Positions 27,210 through 36,728 of a stretch of DNA of 64,000 bases are shown here, one piece after another. Each line of letters begins with the position of its first letter. Position 1 is the first letter of the stretch. The stretch lies in contig CAZDGN010000002.1 of the NCBI GenBank assembly GCA_964505265.1, positions 62,001 to 126,000 on the forward strand, written 5' to 3'. The translations under genes were made by a program, and so were the position numbers. Source of the DNA: CAILUF01 sp964505265. GTDB taxonomy: Bacteria; Pseudomonadota; Alphaproteobacteria; Rickettsiales; UBA1997. The notes under the pieces are model-generated. The model saw only the letters and a list, made by a program, of their open reading frames with translations. It ran no database searches and was not told the origin of the DNA.

Positions 27210-29023
27210 TGACTACCAAAATTTTACACCACAAACTATCTATTTTACAAAAAAATTGGCAGGAAAAAATTGTTGATGAAAGGCTTGTAAAAGATATTTC
27301 ACAGCGTTTTTTAATTTCAGAAATCTTAAGCAAATTATTAATTATTCGTGATATTAAAATTGATGAAATCCAAAATTTTCTTGATCCAAAAATCAAAAAT
27401 ATTCTACCCGATCCATTTTTACTAAACTCAATGTTGCAGGCGGTAAATGCCACAATTTCAGCAATAAATAATAACAAAAAAATTGCAATTTTTGGTGATT
27501 ATGATGTCGATGGAGCAACATCAAGTGCGCTTTTAAAAAGATTTTTTCGATCGCTAAATATATCAACACCAATTTATATACCCGATAGAATTATAGAGGG
27601 ATATGGTCCAAATTCTAATGCTTTAACCAAGCTAAAAAATGAAGGAACGGATTTGGTAATAATGGTAGATTGCGGAACTGTGGCTTTTGAGCCTTTAAAA
27701 ATTGCTAGCAAAATCGGCTTAGAAATTATAGTCATCGACCATCATTTAGGGGCATTAGAAAAACCCGATGCTATAGCTGTAATTAATCCTAATCAACTAA
27801 ACGAAAGTTTTGAACATAAAAATTTATGTGCAGCAGGGGTGGTTTTTTTATTTTTGGTTGCTATTACCAGCCAGCTACGCAAGCAAAATTATTTTACTAA
27901 AATTGCCGAACCAAATCTTTATGAATTACTCGATCTAGTTGCGCTTGGAACAGTTTGTGATGTTATGAGTTTAACAGGTTTAAATCGCTGCTTTGTGGCA
28001 AATGGTTTAAAAATTATGCAAAAAAGACAAAATTTAGGATTAAAAACTATAATCGATAATGCACAAGTTAATTCAACCTTAAATAGCTATATTTTGGGTT
28101 TTGTTATTGGGCCAAGAATCAATGCGGGTGGGAGGGTTGGAAGTTCTCACCTCGGGGCAGAAATTTTATCAACTCAAGATGAAAATTTAGCAAATGAAAT
28201 TGCTAAAGAATTGGAGGATTTCAATAAAAAACGCAAAGAAATTGAAGCTGAGGTTTTGTCGCAAGCAATTTACAATCTAGAGAATAAATTAGGCGGGTTT
28301 AGCAAAGAGGATGCAGTGATTTTTGCGGTTGGTGTTGATTGGCACCAAGGAGTAATTGGCATAATTGCATCGAGATTGAAAGAGATTTATGGTAAGCCTG
28401 TTGCGGTGATAACAATTGATCAAAAAACCAAAAAGGCAAAGGGTTCATGCCGTTCAATATCGGGAATTGATTTTGGTGCAGAAATTTTAAATGCCAAAAC
28501 TTCTTCGCTTATTCAAGATGGAGGTGGGCATGCAATGGCAGGAGGATTTAGCTTATTAGATACTCAAATCAAAGATTTACATAATTTTTTAAACCAAAAA
28601 TTGCAACAAAAAATAAAAAAAATTCTAGAAAATAATATATTAAATTATGATTTAGAGCTTGATGCACAGCAGTTAAATTTAGATTTAATAAAAGAAATAT
28701 CAAAGCTAGAGCCATTTGGAGTTGGTAATCCTCGTCCAAAATTTTTAATTAGAAATTTATATAAAATTAAAACCAATTTTGTTGGTAAAAAACAAGAGCA
28801 TTTAAATGTGATTTTTTCAGCCAAATCAATGCTTGGATTTAATAATCAATTTTCAGCGATTTTGTTTCGACAAAACAGCAATGATTTAGCAAAATATTTG
28901 ACAGAAATAAAAACGACAACCCCAATTGATATTATTGCAACCATAGAAATTAATAGTTGGATGGGAATTGACAAAATTCAGATTCAAATTGAAGATGTAA
29001 TTTTAATAAGTCAAAAAAATTAA
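27209..29023 (+). CDS. recJ: Single-stranded-DNA-specific exonuclease RecJ
   Basis: A 5'-3' exonuclease in recombination and mismatch repair. The 604-residue protein has the DHH-family motifs: FGDYDVDGATS (95-105), MVDCG (152-156), IDHH (176-179), the CDVM region, and the DHHA1 motif DGGGHAMAGGF. The C-terminal OB domain follows. It begins 1 nt inside rpoD's stop, so it is coupled to it. Confidence 0.95.
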   Translation: MTTKILHHKLSILQKNWQEKIVDERLVKDISQRFLISEILSKLLIIRDIKIDEIQNFLDPKIKNILPDPFLLNSMLQAVNATISAINNNKKIAIFGDYDVDGATSSALLKRFFRSLNISTPIYIPDRIIEGYGPNSNALTKLKNEGTDLVIMVDCGTVAFEPLKIASKIGLEIIVIDHHLGALEKPDAIAVINPNQLNESFEHKNLCAAGVVFLFLVAITSQLRKQNYFTKIAEPNLYELLDLVALGTVCDVMSLTGLNRCFVANGLKIMQKRQNLGLKTIIDNAQVNSTLNSYILGFVIGPRINAGGRVGSSHLGAEILSTQDENLANEIAKELEDFNKKRKEIEAEVLSQAIYNLENKLGGFSKEDAVIFAVGVDWHQGVIGIIASRLKEIYGKPVAVITIDQKTKKAKGSCRSISGIDFGAEILNAKTSSLIQDGGGHAMAGGFSLLDTQIKDLHNFLNQKLQQKIKKILENNILNYDLELDAQQLNLDLIKEISKLEPFGVGNPRPKFLIRNLYKIKTNFVGKKQEHLNVIFSAKSMLGFNNQFSAILFRQNSNDLAKYLTEIKTTTPIDIIATIEINSWMGIDKIQIQIEDVILISQKN

Positions 29024-29082
29024 TTAATTTGATTTTTAAATAACAAAAACAATAATTATAAGAAAAATAATTAATAATAATT

Positions 29083-29565
29083 ATGAAATCATTTTATCAA
29101 AACTTTATTAATAATTTGGAATATAATTCTGCCGAAGATTTGTTGCATGAAAAACCTTATGTCGAAGTAACCAACAATATCGAGATAAATGTTTGGCCAG
29201 AATATATAACCAAAAAATCAACACCTCAAGGCGATATTTTTATATGGGCCTATCACATTTTAATTCACAATAAATCAATTGATATAGTAAAGCTTACCCA
29301 TCGCTATTGGCGAATTGTTGATGAGGCTGGAAATATTCAAGAAGTAGATGATGAAGGGGTGGTTGGCGAAAAGCCAGAGATAAAGCCCGATTCGTCCTTT
29401 CAATATACAAGTGCCGTGCATTTAAAGCTGCCTTCGGGAATTATGATGGGAAAATATAAAATGCAAAAACTAACTAATAATGACAGCAAAATCGAGCAAG
29501 AGTTTAGTGCCATAATTCCAGCTTTTTCCTTGGATTTACCTAATAATAAAAAAATTCTTAATTAA
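29083..29565 (+). CDS. apaG: ApaG-family protein
   Basis: The ApaG domain (about residues 30-155) is recognised by EINVWPEYI, AYHILIHNKS, LTHRYWRIVD and VVGEKPEIKPDSSFQYTS. It is a fibronectin-III-like fold associated with Co2+ resistance and Mg2+ efflux in enterobacteria; biochemical function is uncertain. The 160-residue length includes an N-terminal extension of about 30 residues relative to the 125-residue E. coli protein. Its stop overlaps the tsaB start by 1 nt. Confidence 0.9.
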   Translation: MKSFYQNFINNLEYNSAEDLLHEKPYVEVTNNIEINVWPEYITKKSTPQGDIFIWAYHILIHNKSIDIVKLTHRYWRIVDEAGNIQEVDDEGVVGEKPEIKPDSSFQYTSAVHLKLPSGIMMGKYKMQKLTNNDSKIEQEFSAIIPAFSLDLPNNKKILN

Positions 29566-30221
29566 TGCTGGTTTTAGCTTTTGATTGTTCTTCAAATTCT
29601 ATGTCAATTGCACTTGGCAAGTGTGGCGAAAAAAATTTGAAAATATTTGAAGAAAAAAATTTTTATGGAGAGCCGAAGCACTCTGAGCTTTTAGTTTCTT
29701 CGATTGATGAAATGGTTAAAAATCATAGCATAAATTACTCGGATTTAAATTTGGTAATTGCCACCAATGGTCCAAGTAGCTATACAGCAATTCGTGTTGC
29801 ATTATCAACTTTAAAAATGTTTGCAATTTCAAAAAAAGTCGAGTGCAATACCTTAACCTCTAGCTCAATTTTAGCATATAAAAATCGAAATAAATCCAAT
29901 CAAATCGTCACTATTACCAGAGCTAATGGTGATGAATATTACATTGCCAAATATAAAATTAACAATCAACAATTAACACAAACTCATCCAAATGAAATTC
30001 AAGATTTTAATTTCATTCAAGAAAGCTTGAATCCAGATGAATATTTATGTGGTTTTGGCAATAAAAATTTTGAGAAACATCAATTTAAATCAAACCAAGA
30101 TGATTTTATTAAGGCAAGTGATTTAATTGAATATGGGTATCAAGAATATTTGCAAAAAAATTTAAGCAACGATATCGTTGCCAAATATTTGCGTGATCCT
30201 AAAATTACCATAAAAAAATGA
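29565..30221 (+). CDS. tsaB: tRNA threonylcarbamoyladenosine synthesis protein TsaB
   Basis: An ASKHA-fold partner of TsaD in t6A formation. The 218-residue protein starts LVLAFDCSSNSMSIAL and has the conserved HSELLVSSIDEM and NGPSSYTAIRVALSTLK segments. It lacks the TsaD metal-binding histidines, as expected of TsaB. It ends 7 nt from the convergent tRNA-Cys gene. TsaC is at 2356. Confidence 0.9.
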   Translation: MLVLAFDCSSNSMSIALGKCGEKNLKIFEEKNFYGEPKHSELLVSSIDEMVKNHSINYSDLNLVIATNGPSSYTAIRVALSTLKMFAISKKVECNTLTSSSILAYKNRNKSNQIVTITRANGDEYYIAKYKINNQQLTQTHPNEIQDFNFIQESLNPDEYLCGFGNKNFEKHQFKSNQDDFIKASDLIEYGYQEYLQKNLSNDIVAKYLRDPKITIKK

Positions 30222-30227
30222 TGATTT

Positions 30228-30302
30228 TGGAGGCCAGGGCCGGAATCGAACCGGCGCATAGAAGCTTTGCAGGCTTCTGCATTACCACTTTGCTACCTAG
30301 CC
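30228..30302 (-). tRNA. tRNA-Cys (GCA)
   Basis: The 75-nt minus-strand sequence folds as a cloverleaf. The acceptor stem GGCTAGG pairs with CCTGGCC (one G-T wobble), the anticodon loop is CTGCAAA with anticodon GCA, and the T-arm contains GGTTCGATTCC. The discriminator is T(U), the identity base for Cys, and the CCA end is encoded. Confidence 0.97.
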
Positions 30303-30392
30303 ATTTCAAAATTTGAGAGTGGAAAATAAATTTTACAATTTTAATTCAAAATGGCAATATATTTATAAAATAAATTAAAAACTATCAAATTT

Positions 30393-31616
30393 ATGAACAA
30401 AGCAATTTATCAAGAAAATTATAAAAATATTTTTAGCAAAAGCGAATTAAAAAAGGAATATGATTTATGCGAAAAATCAGCGAAAATTCTTCGAGATGAA
30501 ATTACAAATTCAAAAATTTTGGCATTAAATATTGTTCAAAAAATCGATGATTTTGCTGAATTTGCAAAATTAGCCGAATTGGCTCAGGCCTATAAAAAAA
30601 TTATTGTGCTTGGAGTTGGTGGTTCAAGCCTTGGAGCCAAAACAATGTGCTCATTAAAATTTCAATCTAAACTTGAATTTATTGAATCAATTGACCCAAT
30701 ATCCATTGAAAACCAAATTAAAAATATTGATTTTAGAAATACATTTTTTTTGGTGATTAGTAAATCAGGTGAAACCATTGAGACTATATGTCAAACCCTA
30801 ATAATAATTGAAGAATTTAAACATCAAAAAATTAAAAATTTTGCCGAACAATTTATATTTGTAACTGAAAATAAACCAAATTCATTATTTAAAATTGCCA
30901 AAAAAATAAATGCAAAAATTGCTTTTCATCCAAATGAAATTGGTGGAAGATTTTCTTGCTTTTCAATAGTTGGAATGTTGCCATCGTTGATTGCGGGGGT
31001 GGATATTGCCAAAATTCGCATGGGTGGCAACGTAATTTTACAAGAATTTTTGCATAATGATAAAATTATTTTTTCATCGGCTTTGTTGTTAAAATTATAT
31101 AAAACTGGTTATATCAACAATGTAGTTATGCCTTATGTTGATGATTTCAAAAATTTTACCGATTGGTATCGTCAATTATGGGCCGAATCGCTTGGAAAAA
31201 ATTCATTTGGTTCAACGCCAATTAATTCTCTTGGAACCGTTGATCAGCATAGCCAGCTTCAACTTTATCTTGACGGCAATCGTGATAAATTTTTCACTTT
31301 TATCATTTCTAAAAATTATAAAAATGATTTTAAAATTAAGGATTTAACTGATTGCGAAACCCTTTTTGGTGGTAAAAAATTATCACAAATTTTAACAATA
31401 GAACACCAAACTACAATTGAAGTTTTAAATGAAAAAAAACTTCCAATTAGAATTTTTGAAATAGAAAATGTTAATGAAGAGGTAATGGGTGGGTTGATGA
31501 TGCAAATGTTTTTAGAAACTATTTTGGTTGCTAAAGCCAACAAAATAAACCCATATGATCAACCAGCGGTTGAGTTTAGAAAAGAAATGGCAAAAAAAAT
31601 TTTAAAAAATTTTTAA
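30393..31616 (+). CDS. pgi: Glucose-6-phosphate isomerase
   Basis: It interconverts glucose 6-phosphate and fructose 6-phosphate. At 407 residues it is the short bacterial form. Signatures are VLGVGGSSLGAKTM (sugar-phosphate binding), VISKSGETIETI (SIS domain), GGRFSCFSIVGMLP, TVDQHSQLQLYLDG with the catalytic Glu/His region, and YDQPAVEFRK with the C-terminal Lys. Its presence separates this organism from rickettsiae that have lost glycolysis. Confidence 0.94.
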   Translation: MNKAIYQENYKNIFSKSELKKEYDLCEKSAKILRDEITNSKILALNIVQKIDDFAEFAKLAELAQAYKKIIVLGVGGSSLGAKTMCSLKFQSKLEFIESIDPISIENQIKNIDFRNTFFLVISKSGETIETICQTLIIIEEFKHQKIKNFAEQFIFVTENKPNSLFKIAKKINAKIAFHPNEIGGRFSCFSIVGMLPSLIAGVDIAKIRMGGNVILQEFLHNDKIIFSSALLLKLYKTGYINNVVMPYVDDFKNFTDWYRQLWAESLGKNSFGSTPINSLGTVDQHSQLQLYLDGNRDKFFTFIISKNYKNDFKIKDLTDCETLFGGKKLSQILTIEHQTTIEVLNEKKLPIRIFEIENVNEEVMGGLMMQMFLETILVAKANKINPYDQPAVEFRKEMAKKILKNF

Positions 31617-31622
31617 TAAAAT

Positions 31623-32132
31623 ATGCAGAAAATACTAAATAAATATTTAAAAAATCCAATTATTTTATATTTATTTTTATCAGCCTTTTCATCTTTTTTG
31701 GCATTGCTTTTAGCCTATATTTCTGAATTTATTTTTAACTTACAGCCTTGCATTTTATGCTACTATCAGCGTAAACCATATTTCGCAATTTTATTTATCG
31801 TGGCTCTGGTTTTTTGGTTAAAAAAATATCAAAAAATTGGTGCAATTTTATGTGCAACCTTGTTTTTAACTAATGCGGTAATAGCTTTTTATCACTCGGG
31901 AGTTGAGCAGAAATTTTTTAAAGGTCCAACCACCTGTTCATCGCAAAACCTAAATAACATTACTGATTTGAAAGAATTTGAAATGGCAATTTTATCGACC
32001 AGAGCCGTTAGATGCGATGAGCCAGAATTCTATTTCTTAAATTTAACAATGGCTAATTGGAATTTTATTTATTCGTTAATATTATTTTTATTGGTGATAA
32101 TTATATTTAATAAAAGAATTCACAAATATTAA
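31623..32132 (+). CDS. dsbB: Disulfide bond formation protein DsbB
   Basis: A four-helix inner-membrane oxidase that re-oxidises DsbA and passes electrons to quinone. The 169-residue protein has the first cysteine pair C43/C46 in LQPCILCYYQR and the second pair C105 and C131 in the periplasmic loop, at almost the same positions as the E. coli enzyme. Its likely partner is the DsbA-like protein at 804. The 3' end overlaps convergent hisI by 4 nt. Confidence 0.93.
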   Translation: MQKILNKYLKNPIILYLFLSAFSSFLALLLAYISEFIFNLQPCILCYYQRKPYFAILFIVALVFWLKKYQKIGAILCATLFLTNAVIAFYHSGVEQKFFKGPTTCSSQNLNNITDLKEFEMAILSTRAVRCDEPEFYFLNLTMANWNFIYSLILFLLVIIIFNKRIHKY

Positions 32133-32461
32133 TTTTCTTTAATTATTTTGTTAAAAAAACAATTTTTAGCACCCGTATGGCAAGCATTTCCTGTTTGCAA
32201 AACTTCAAGTAAAATACAATCATAATCGCAATCGGTGGTAATTTTTATGACCTCTTGCATATTGCCAGAAGTTTTACCTTTTTGCCATAATTCTTGCCTT
32301 GATCGTGAATAATATGTGGCATAACCGCTATCGATTGTAATTTTTAGGCTTTCCAAATTCATCCAAGCTTGCATCAAAATTTCTTTGGTTTTGATTTCTT
32401 GGGTGATTACAGGAATTAAGCCATCATTGTTAAATTTAAGTTTGGATAAAATTTCTTGCAT
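32129..32461 (-). CDS. hisI: Phosphoribosyl-AMP cyclohydrolase
   Basis: It opens the purine ring of PR-AMP in the third step of histidine synthesis. The 110-residue single-domain form (no HisE fusion) has YYSRSRQELWQKGKTSGN, the Mg-binding DCDYDC segment and the zinc-binding GNACHTGAKNCFF. It stands alone, convergent with dsbB and divergent from queD. HisZ is encoded at 60636, so the histidine pathway is probably present but scattered. Confidence 0.95.
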   Translation of the reverse strand: MQEILSKLKFNNDGLIPVITQEIKTKEILMQAWMNLESLKITIDSGYATYYSRSRQELWQKGKTSGNMQEVIKITTDCDYDCILLEVLQTGNACHTGAKNCFFNKIIKEN

Positions 32462-32530
32462 TTTTTTGATAGTTGAATTTGATTTTTTTAAATAATATAA
32501 TTTAAATTATTTAAAATAAATATAAATTTA

Positions 32531-32962
32531 ATGATAACCTGCACTCGACGCCTTGAATTTGATAGTGCTCATCGCATTATGAACCATGAAAGTAAATGTA
32601 AATTGCTTCATGGTCACCGTTATGTGGTTGAAGTAACTTTTAGCGCAAAAGAACTCGATAATATTGGCCGGGTTATTGATTTTGGTGTTATCAAGTCAGT
32701 ACTTGGAGCTTGGATTGATGAATATCTAGACCACAATACTATCTTGTGCATTTATGACAAAAATCTAGGAAGTAATATTTCGGCAATTACTAGTCAAAAA
32801 ATTTATTATATGGAGCAAAATCCAACCGCTGAAAATATCGCCAAACATCTACTTTACGATATTTGTCCACAATTATTTGCTAATCATCCCATTAAATGCA
32901 TTGCAATAAAAGTTCACGAAACGCCAAATTGCTCTGCTGAAATTACCGTAAAATATGAATAA
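32531..32962 (+). CDS. queD: 6-carboxy-5,6,7,8-tetrahydropterin synthase
   Basis: It converts dihydroneopterin triphosphate to 6-carboxytetrahydropterin for queuosine. The 143-residue protein has the zinc ligands H14, H27 and H29 and catalytic Cys23 (in SKCKLLHGH), plus the IDFGVIKS and LDHNTIL segments and the PTAENIAKHL motif. It overlaps ybgC by 8 nt and heads the queD-ybgC-ffh cluster. Confidence 0.93.
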   Translation: MITCTRRLEFDSAHRIMNHESKCKLLHGHRYVVEVTFSAKELDNIGRVIDFGVIKSVLGAWIDEYLDHNTILCIYDKNLGSNISAITSQKIYYMEQNPTAENIAKHLLYDICPQLFANHPIKCIAIKVHETPNCSAEITVKYE

Positions 32963-33347
32963 TTTTCACTATCGCATATATTTTGAAGACACTGACTCCG
33001 GAGGAATAGTTTATTATGCTAATTATCTTAAATTTTATGAGCGTGCTAGAACTGATTATTTGCGAATGAATGAAATCTATCAAAAAGAATTAGCTCTAAC
33101 TCAAAATATTGGCTTTGTGGTTAGAAAAATTGAGGTTGAATATTTATCACCCGCATGTCTTGATGATAAGATTTCCGTGAGCGTGAAGTTTCTTGAAGTT
33201 TCAAATGTAAAAGTTAAAATTTATCAAGAAATACAAATTGACAATAAAGTTATTTCAACTGCAAAGGTTGATTTAGTTTGCATAAATACCAACAGCATTA
33301 AACCAACAAAAATACCTGAACACATTAAAAATATATTCTATGTTTGA
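32955..33347 (+). CDS. ybgC: YbgC-like acyl-CoA thioesterase
   Basis: A 130-residue hot-dog-fold thioesterase. The signature EDTDSGGIVYYANYLKFYERAR (acidic catalytic residues at 12-14) is intact. YbgC acts on acyl-CoA and in many proteobacteria lies in the tol-pal operon; here it is in a queD-ybgC-ffh run with 8-nt overlaps on both sides and no tol genes nearby. Confidence 0.9.
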   Translation: MNNFHYRIYFEDTDSGGIVYYANYLKFYERARTDYLRMNEIYQKELALTQNIGFVVRKIEVEYLSPACLDDKISVSVKFLEVSNVKVKIYQEIQIDNKVISTAKVDLVCINTNSIKPTKIPEHIKNIFYV

Positions 33348-34683
33348 TAATTTTTCTAATAAAATTACTAAAATTTTTTCACAAATTTCTGGCAAAAAAT
33401 TCATTAATGAAGATGATTTAAACGAAACCCTTAGAGAGATTCGTATCGCTCTGCTTGAGGCTGATGTGTCGTTGGTGATCGCCAAAAAATTTATAAGCGA
33501 TATAAAGGAAGTTGCTATTGGACAAAAGGTTATATCAAGCGTTTCTGCTGGGCAAATGATTGTAAAAATCGTTCATGATGAATTAGTTAAATTGCTTGGA
33601 AGTGAAAAGTCGGAGCTAAACATTAAATGCAAACCGCCAGCAGTGATTTTAATAACGGGTCTTCAGGGTGCTGGAAAAACTACATCCTCGGCAAAAATTG
33701 CCTTTAGATTGAAACAAAGAAATAAATTAAAAATATTATTGGCATCGCTTGATATTTATCGTCCAGCGGCTTCGGAACAATTAAAAATATTAGCCGATAA
33801 AATCCAAGTTGATTTTGCCGATTTTGATAAAAATTTAAGCCCACTTCAATTAGCCAAAAATGCTAAGGCGCATGCAATTTCAGGTAATTATGATTTACTT
33901 ATTTTGGATAGTGCTGGAAGAACAGCTATCAATGAAGAATTAATGGATGAACTTATTGCGATAAATAAAGAAATTAATCCGCAAGAAGTGCTTTTAGTAG
34001 TTGATGCAATGATCGGACAAGATGCGGTAAATGTTGCAGAAAAATTTAAAGAAAATTTATCGATTTCGGGAATTGTTTTAACAAGGCTCGATGGTGATGC
34101 AAGAGGCGGTAGCTCCTTGACCATGAAGGCTTCAACTCAATGTCCAATTAAATTTATTGGGGTTGGTGAAAAGTTAGAAGACCTCGATGAGTTCAATCCA
34201 GATAGAATTGCTTCGAGGATAGTTGGAATGGGCGACGTAGTTTCTTTGGTGGAAAGAGCCCAAGAAATTTTTGATATGAAAGAAATTGAATCAACCACTA
34301 ACAAGCTTAAAGATGGTAAGGTTGATTTTAATGATATTTTGTCGCAAATTCGTAATATGCGAAAAATGGGTGGAATGAGTTCGATATTAAATTTATTGCC
34401 TGGGGTTGGACAAATTAAAGAACAACTTAAGCAAATGGGTCATTTTGAGAAAGAAATCAAGGTTCAAGAGGCAATTATTTTAGCAATGACACAAAAAGAA
34501 CGAAAAAATCCAGATTTACTTAATTCATCGCGCAAACATCGTATCGCAAGAGGGGCGGGTTCAAATATTCAAGAAGTAAATCGATTGATAAAAAAATATA
34601 AAGTTATGCAAAAAATGCTTGGAAAATTCGGAAAGATTGATCCAAAAAAAATGGAAGAAATGATTAAAAAAGAACAATTTTGA
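33340..34683 (+). CDS. ffh: Signal recognition particle protein Ffh
   Basis: The SRP GTPase that targets nascent membrane proteins. The 447-residue protein has the N domain, the G domain with TGLQGAGKTTSSAKIA (P-loop), DIYRPAASEQL, LDSAGR and TRLDGDARGG, and the methionine-rich M domain containing MRKMGGMSSILNLLPG and a SRKHRIARGAG RNA-binding loop. It overlaps ybgC by 8 nt; 4.5S RNA is not seen in this window. Confidence 0.97.
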   Translation: MFDNFSNKITKIFSQISGKKFINEDDLNETLREIRIALLEADVSLVIAKKFISDIKEVAIGQKVISSVSAGQMIVKIVHDELVKLLGSEKSELNIKCKPPAVILITGLQGAGKTTSSAKIAFRLKQRNKLKILLASLDIYRPAASEQLKILADKIQVDFADFDKNLSPLQLAKNAKAHAISGNYDLLILDSAGRTAINEELMDELIAINKEINPQEVLLVVDAMIGQDAVNVAEKFKENLSISGIVLTRLDGDARGGSSLTMKASTQCPIKFIGVGEKLEDLDEFNPDRIASRIVGMGDVVSLVERAQEIFDMKEIESTTNKLKDGKVDFNDILSQIRNMRKMGGMSSILNLLPGVGQIKEQLKQMGHFEKEIKVQEAIILAMTQKERKNPDLLNSSRKHRIARGAGSNIQEVNRLIKKYKVMQKMLGKFGKIDPKKMEEMIKKEQF

Positions 34684-34690
34684 TAAAACG

Positions 34691-35146
34691 ATGCCAAAAA
34701 TTCAAGAATCAAAAAAAATGCAATTTTCTGCTAAGGAAATTTATGATTTGGTGATTGACATAGAAAAATATCCCGAATTTTTACCTTGGTGTAGCAATTC
34801 GCATATTACCAAAATAATCAACGAAAATCAACTTCATGCTGATTTAGTGATTAATTTCAAAAGCATTTATGAAAAATACACCTCAGAAGTAGTTTTTAAA
34901 AAAATTAGTGAAAACGAATTTTTTGTTGAAGCTAGAGCTATTAAGGGTCCATTCAAAAGTTTAATCAATCAATGGAAAATAATTAAAATTGACAATAATC
35001 ATTGTTCAGTTAATTTTTATCTTGAATTTGAATTTAATTCTCTTTTACTAAGCAAAATGCTTGGTGCGATATTTTCTTCAGCTACACAAAAAATGATACA
35101 AGCCTTTGAAAATAGAGCTATTAAACTTTATAAACAACATAATTAA
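34691..35146 (+). CDS. Coq10/RatA-family START-like protein
   Basis: A 151-residue polyketide-cyclase/START fold protein. FSAKEIYDLVIDIEKYPEFLPWC is the typical RatA/COQ10 start, followed by VINFKSIYEKYTSEV and FEFNSLLLSKMLG. In mitochondria and alphaproteobacteria this family binds ubiquinone to support respiration; in E. coli RatA is described as a ribosome-association toxin. The Coq10 role is more likely here. It follows ffh after 7 nt. Confidence 0.85.
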   Translation: MPKIQESKKMQFSAKEIYDLVIDIEKYPEFLPWCSNSHITKIINENQLHADLVINFKSIYEKYTSEVVFKKISENEFFVEARAIKGPFKSLINQWKIIKIDNNHCSVNFYLEFEFNSLLLSKMLGAIFSSATQKMIQAFENRAIKLYKQHN

Positions 35147-35149
35147 TAT

Positions 35150-35500
35150 ATGAAAATTACATTAATGCGAGCCAAAATTCATAGGGCTACAGTAACGCAA
35201 GCTGATTTAAATTACGAAGGTTCAATTTCAATTGATGAAGAGTTGCTTGACCAATCAGGAATTTTAAGCCATGAAATGGTTGATGTTTTAAATATTAATA
35301 ATGGCGAAAGATTTACAACTTATGCAATTAAGGCTCCAAAAAATTCTGGCGAAATTAAAATCAATGGAGCGGCGGCTCGAAAAGTTCAGGTTGGCGACAA
35401 TGTTATTATCATAGCTTATGGCTCAATGAAATTTGATGAAGCTAGAAATTTTCAACCTAAAGTAATTTTGGTAGATAGCAAAAATCAAATAAAAAAATAA
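35150..35500 (+). CDS. panD: Aspartate 1-decarboxylase (pyruvoyl enzyme)
   Basis: It makes beta-alanine for pantothenate and CoA. The 116-residue proenzyme has the self-cleavage site Gly24-Ser25 in LNYEGSISID, the YAIKAPKNSGEIKINGAAARKV segment and GDNVIIIAYG. Length is normal. It starts 3 nt after the Coq10-like gene. With coaBC (48061) it points to retained CoA synthesis; panB and panC are not seen here. Confidence 0.94.
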   Translation: MKITLMRAKIHRATVTQADLNYEGSISIDEELLDQSGILSHEMVDVLNINNGERFTTYAIKAPKNSGEIKINGAAARKVQVGDNVIIIAYGSMKFDEARNFQPKVILVDSKNQIKK

Positions 35501-35605
35501 ATTAGCTATTGCAAATAAATCGATAATGGTTAAAATTTTACAAAATAGTTATCGAAATATTTAAAATAGTTTGATTAAATAATCCACTTAAATTTCTTAA
35601 ATTTT

Positions 35606-35740
35606 ATGAAAAGAACTTGGCAACCAAGCAAAATTGTTCGCAAAAGAAGACATGGTTTTAGAGCAAGAATGGCAAGCGCTGGCGGTAGAAAAATATTAGC
35701 TAGACGTCGTGCTAAAGGTCGTTCATGCCTCAGTGTTTGA
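35606..35740 (+). CDS. rpmH: 50S ribosomal protein L34
   Basis: Forty-four residues with the complete L34 signature: MKRTWQPSKI at the start, then KRRHGFRARMAS and GGRKILARRRAKGR. The gene is preceded by a 105-nt AT-rich gap after panD that probably contains its promoter, and is followed by rnpA, the usual order. dnaA is not adjacent. Confidence 0.97.
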   Translation: MKRTWQPSKIVRKRRHGFRARMASAGGRKILARRRAKGRSCLSV

Positions 35741-35851
35741 TTAATAGTAAATTTTTCTATAATCTAGCATAAATCTTTAATTTGTTAGCTAAATTATAAA
35801 TCTATACTAAAAATTTCAAAATAATTACATAAAAAAATAACTATTTTGAAA

Positions 35852-36217
35852 ATGAAAATTTTTAAGATTAAAAAATCAGTTGAGTTTAAAAAACTCCAAA
35901 ATATCTCCAAAAAAATTCATAGTAAATCATTCATATTCCTATATAATTTATCGATTGATAAGGTCAACAATGACAAAAATTTCGCTTTTTGTCGATACGG
36001 CATCACGATTTCTAAAAAAACCTGTAAATTAGCTACTAATCGTAATTTAATCAAAAGAAGAGTAAATAATATTTTTATGGAACTATGCCCTAAAAATATC
36101 GGCAAAAATTATGATTTTGTAATTATCGCTAAACAACAAATAATTGAGGTTAAGTTCAATGAATTATATGATGAATTTAAAATAATATTTAAAAAATTTT
36201 ATGAAAAAAAAATTTAA
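35852..36217 (+). CDS. rnpA: Ribonuclease P protein component
   Basis: The basic protein subunit of RNase P, which trims tRNA 5' leaders. About 121 residues from the ATG at 35852 (an in-frame TTG lies at 35846). The RNP signature NRNLIKRRVNNIF (about 65-77) and FCRYGITISKKTCKLAT are clear. It follows rpmH. The usual next genes yidD and yidC are absent; instead fixH starts 17 nt before its stop. Confidence 0.93.
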   Translation: MKIFKIKKSVEFKKLQNISKKIHSKSFIFLYNLSIDKVNNDKNFAFCRYGITISKKTCKLATNRNLIKRRVNNIFMELCPKNIGKNYDFVIIAKQQIIEVKFNELYDEFKIIFKKFYEKKI

Positions 36218-36728
36218 TCTAGGAAATTTTAAAATTAACTGGCCATATTATTTGTTTATAATGTTTTTTATTGTTGTTACAGTTAATATTAGCTATATTT
36301 TTATTGCTAAAAAAACATGGCGGGGCATTTATACTGCGGGATCTTACCAAAAAACGTCTGACTATAATAAAATTCTTGAAAAAATCCAAGAGCAAAGAAA
36401 ATTGGGTTATCAAATTAAAAATGATATAAAAAAAATTGGTCATTCTAAATTTCAAATCGAAACTACCTTGACTGACTTAAATAATAATTTGATTTCGGGA
36501 TTTGAGGTAATTTATAAACTTAAATATTTACCCGATGAAAAATTTGACAAAGCCTTAAGTGGTAATATTGTTGCAAAATCATTTTCATATATTGATTTTG
36601 AATTGAAAATGGCCGGAACATGGGAGTTGGAAACCGCAGTTTCTCATAATAATAATGTTATTCAAGATATTTATTATTTTATAATAAAGCCACAGGATAT
36701 TGATAATAAACAACCTTTTGCTCCATGA
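36201..36728 (+). CDS. fixH: FixH-family cbb3 oxidase assembly protein
   Basis: A 175-residue protein with one N-terminal membrane segment (about 14-34) and an extracytoplasmic domain. The YTAGSYQKTSDYNKILEKIQ and QRKLGYQIKND segments are typical of FixH/CcoH. It is needed to assemble cytochrome cbb3 oxidase, with FixI. It overlaps rnpA (17 nt) and fixI (4 nt). The structural ccoNOP genes and fixG are not in the window. Confidence 0.85.
   Translation: MKKKFNLGNFKINWPYYLFIMFFIVVTVNISYIFIAKKTWRGIYTAGSYQKTSDYNKILEKIQEQRKLGYQIKNDIKKIGHSKFQIETTLTDLNNNLISGFEVIYKLKYLPDEKFDKALSGNIVAKSFSYIDFELKMAGTWELETAVSHNNNVIQDIYYFIIKPQDIDNKQPFAP

Noticed and set aside
35521..35557. CGATAA/TTATCG inverted repeat between panD and rpmH
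   Set aside because: Only six base pairs with a large loop and no following T-run; not a credible terminator.
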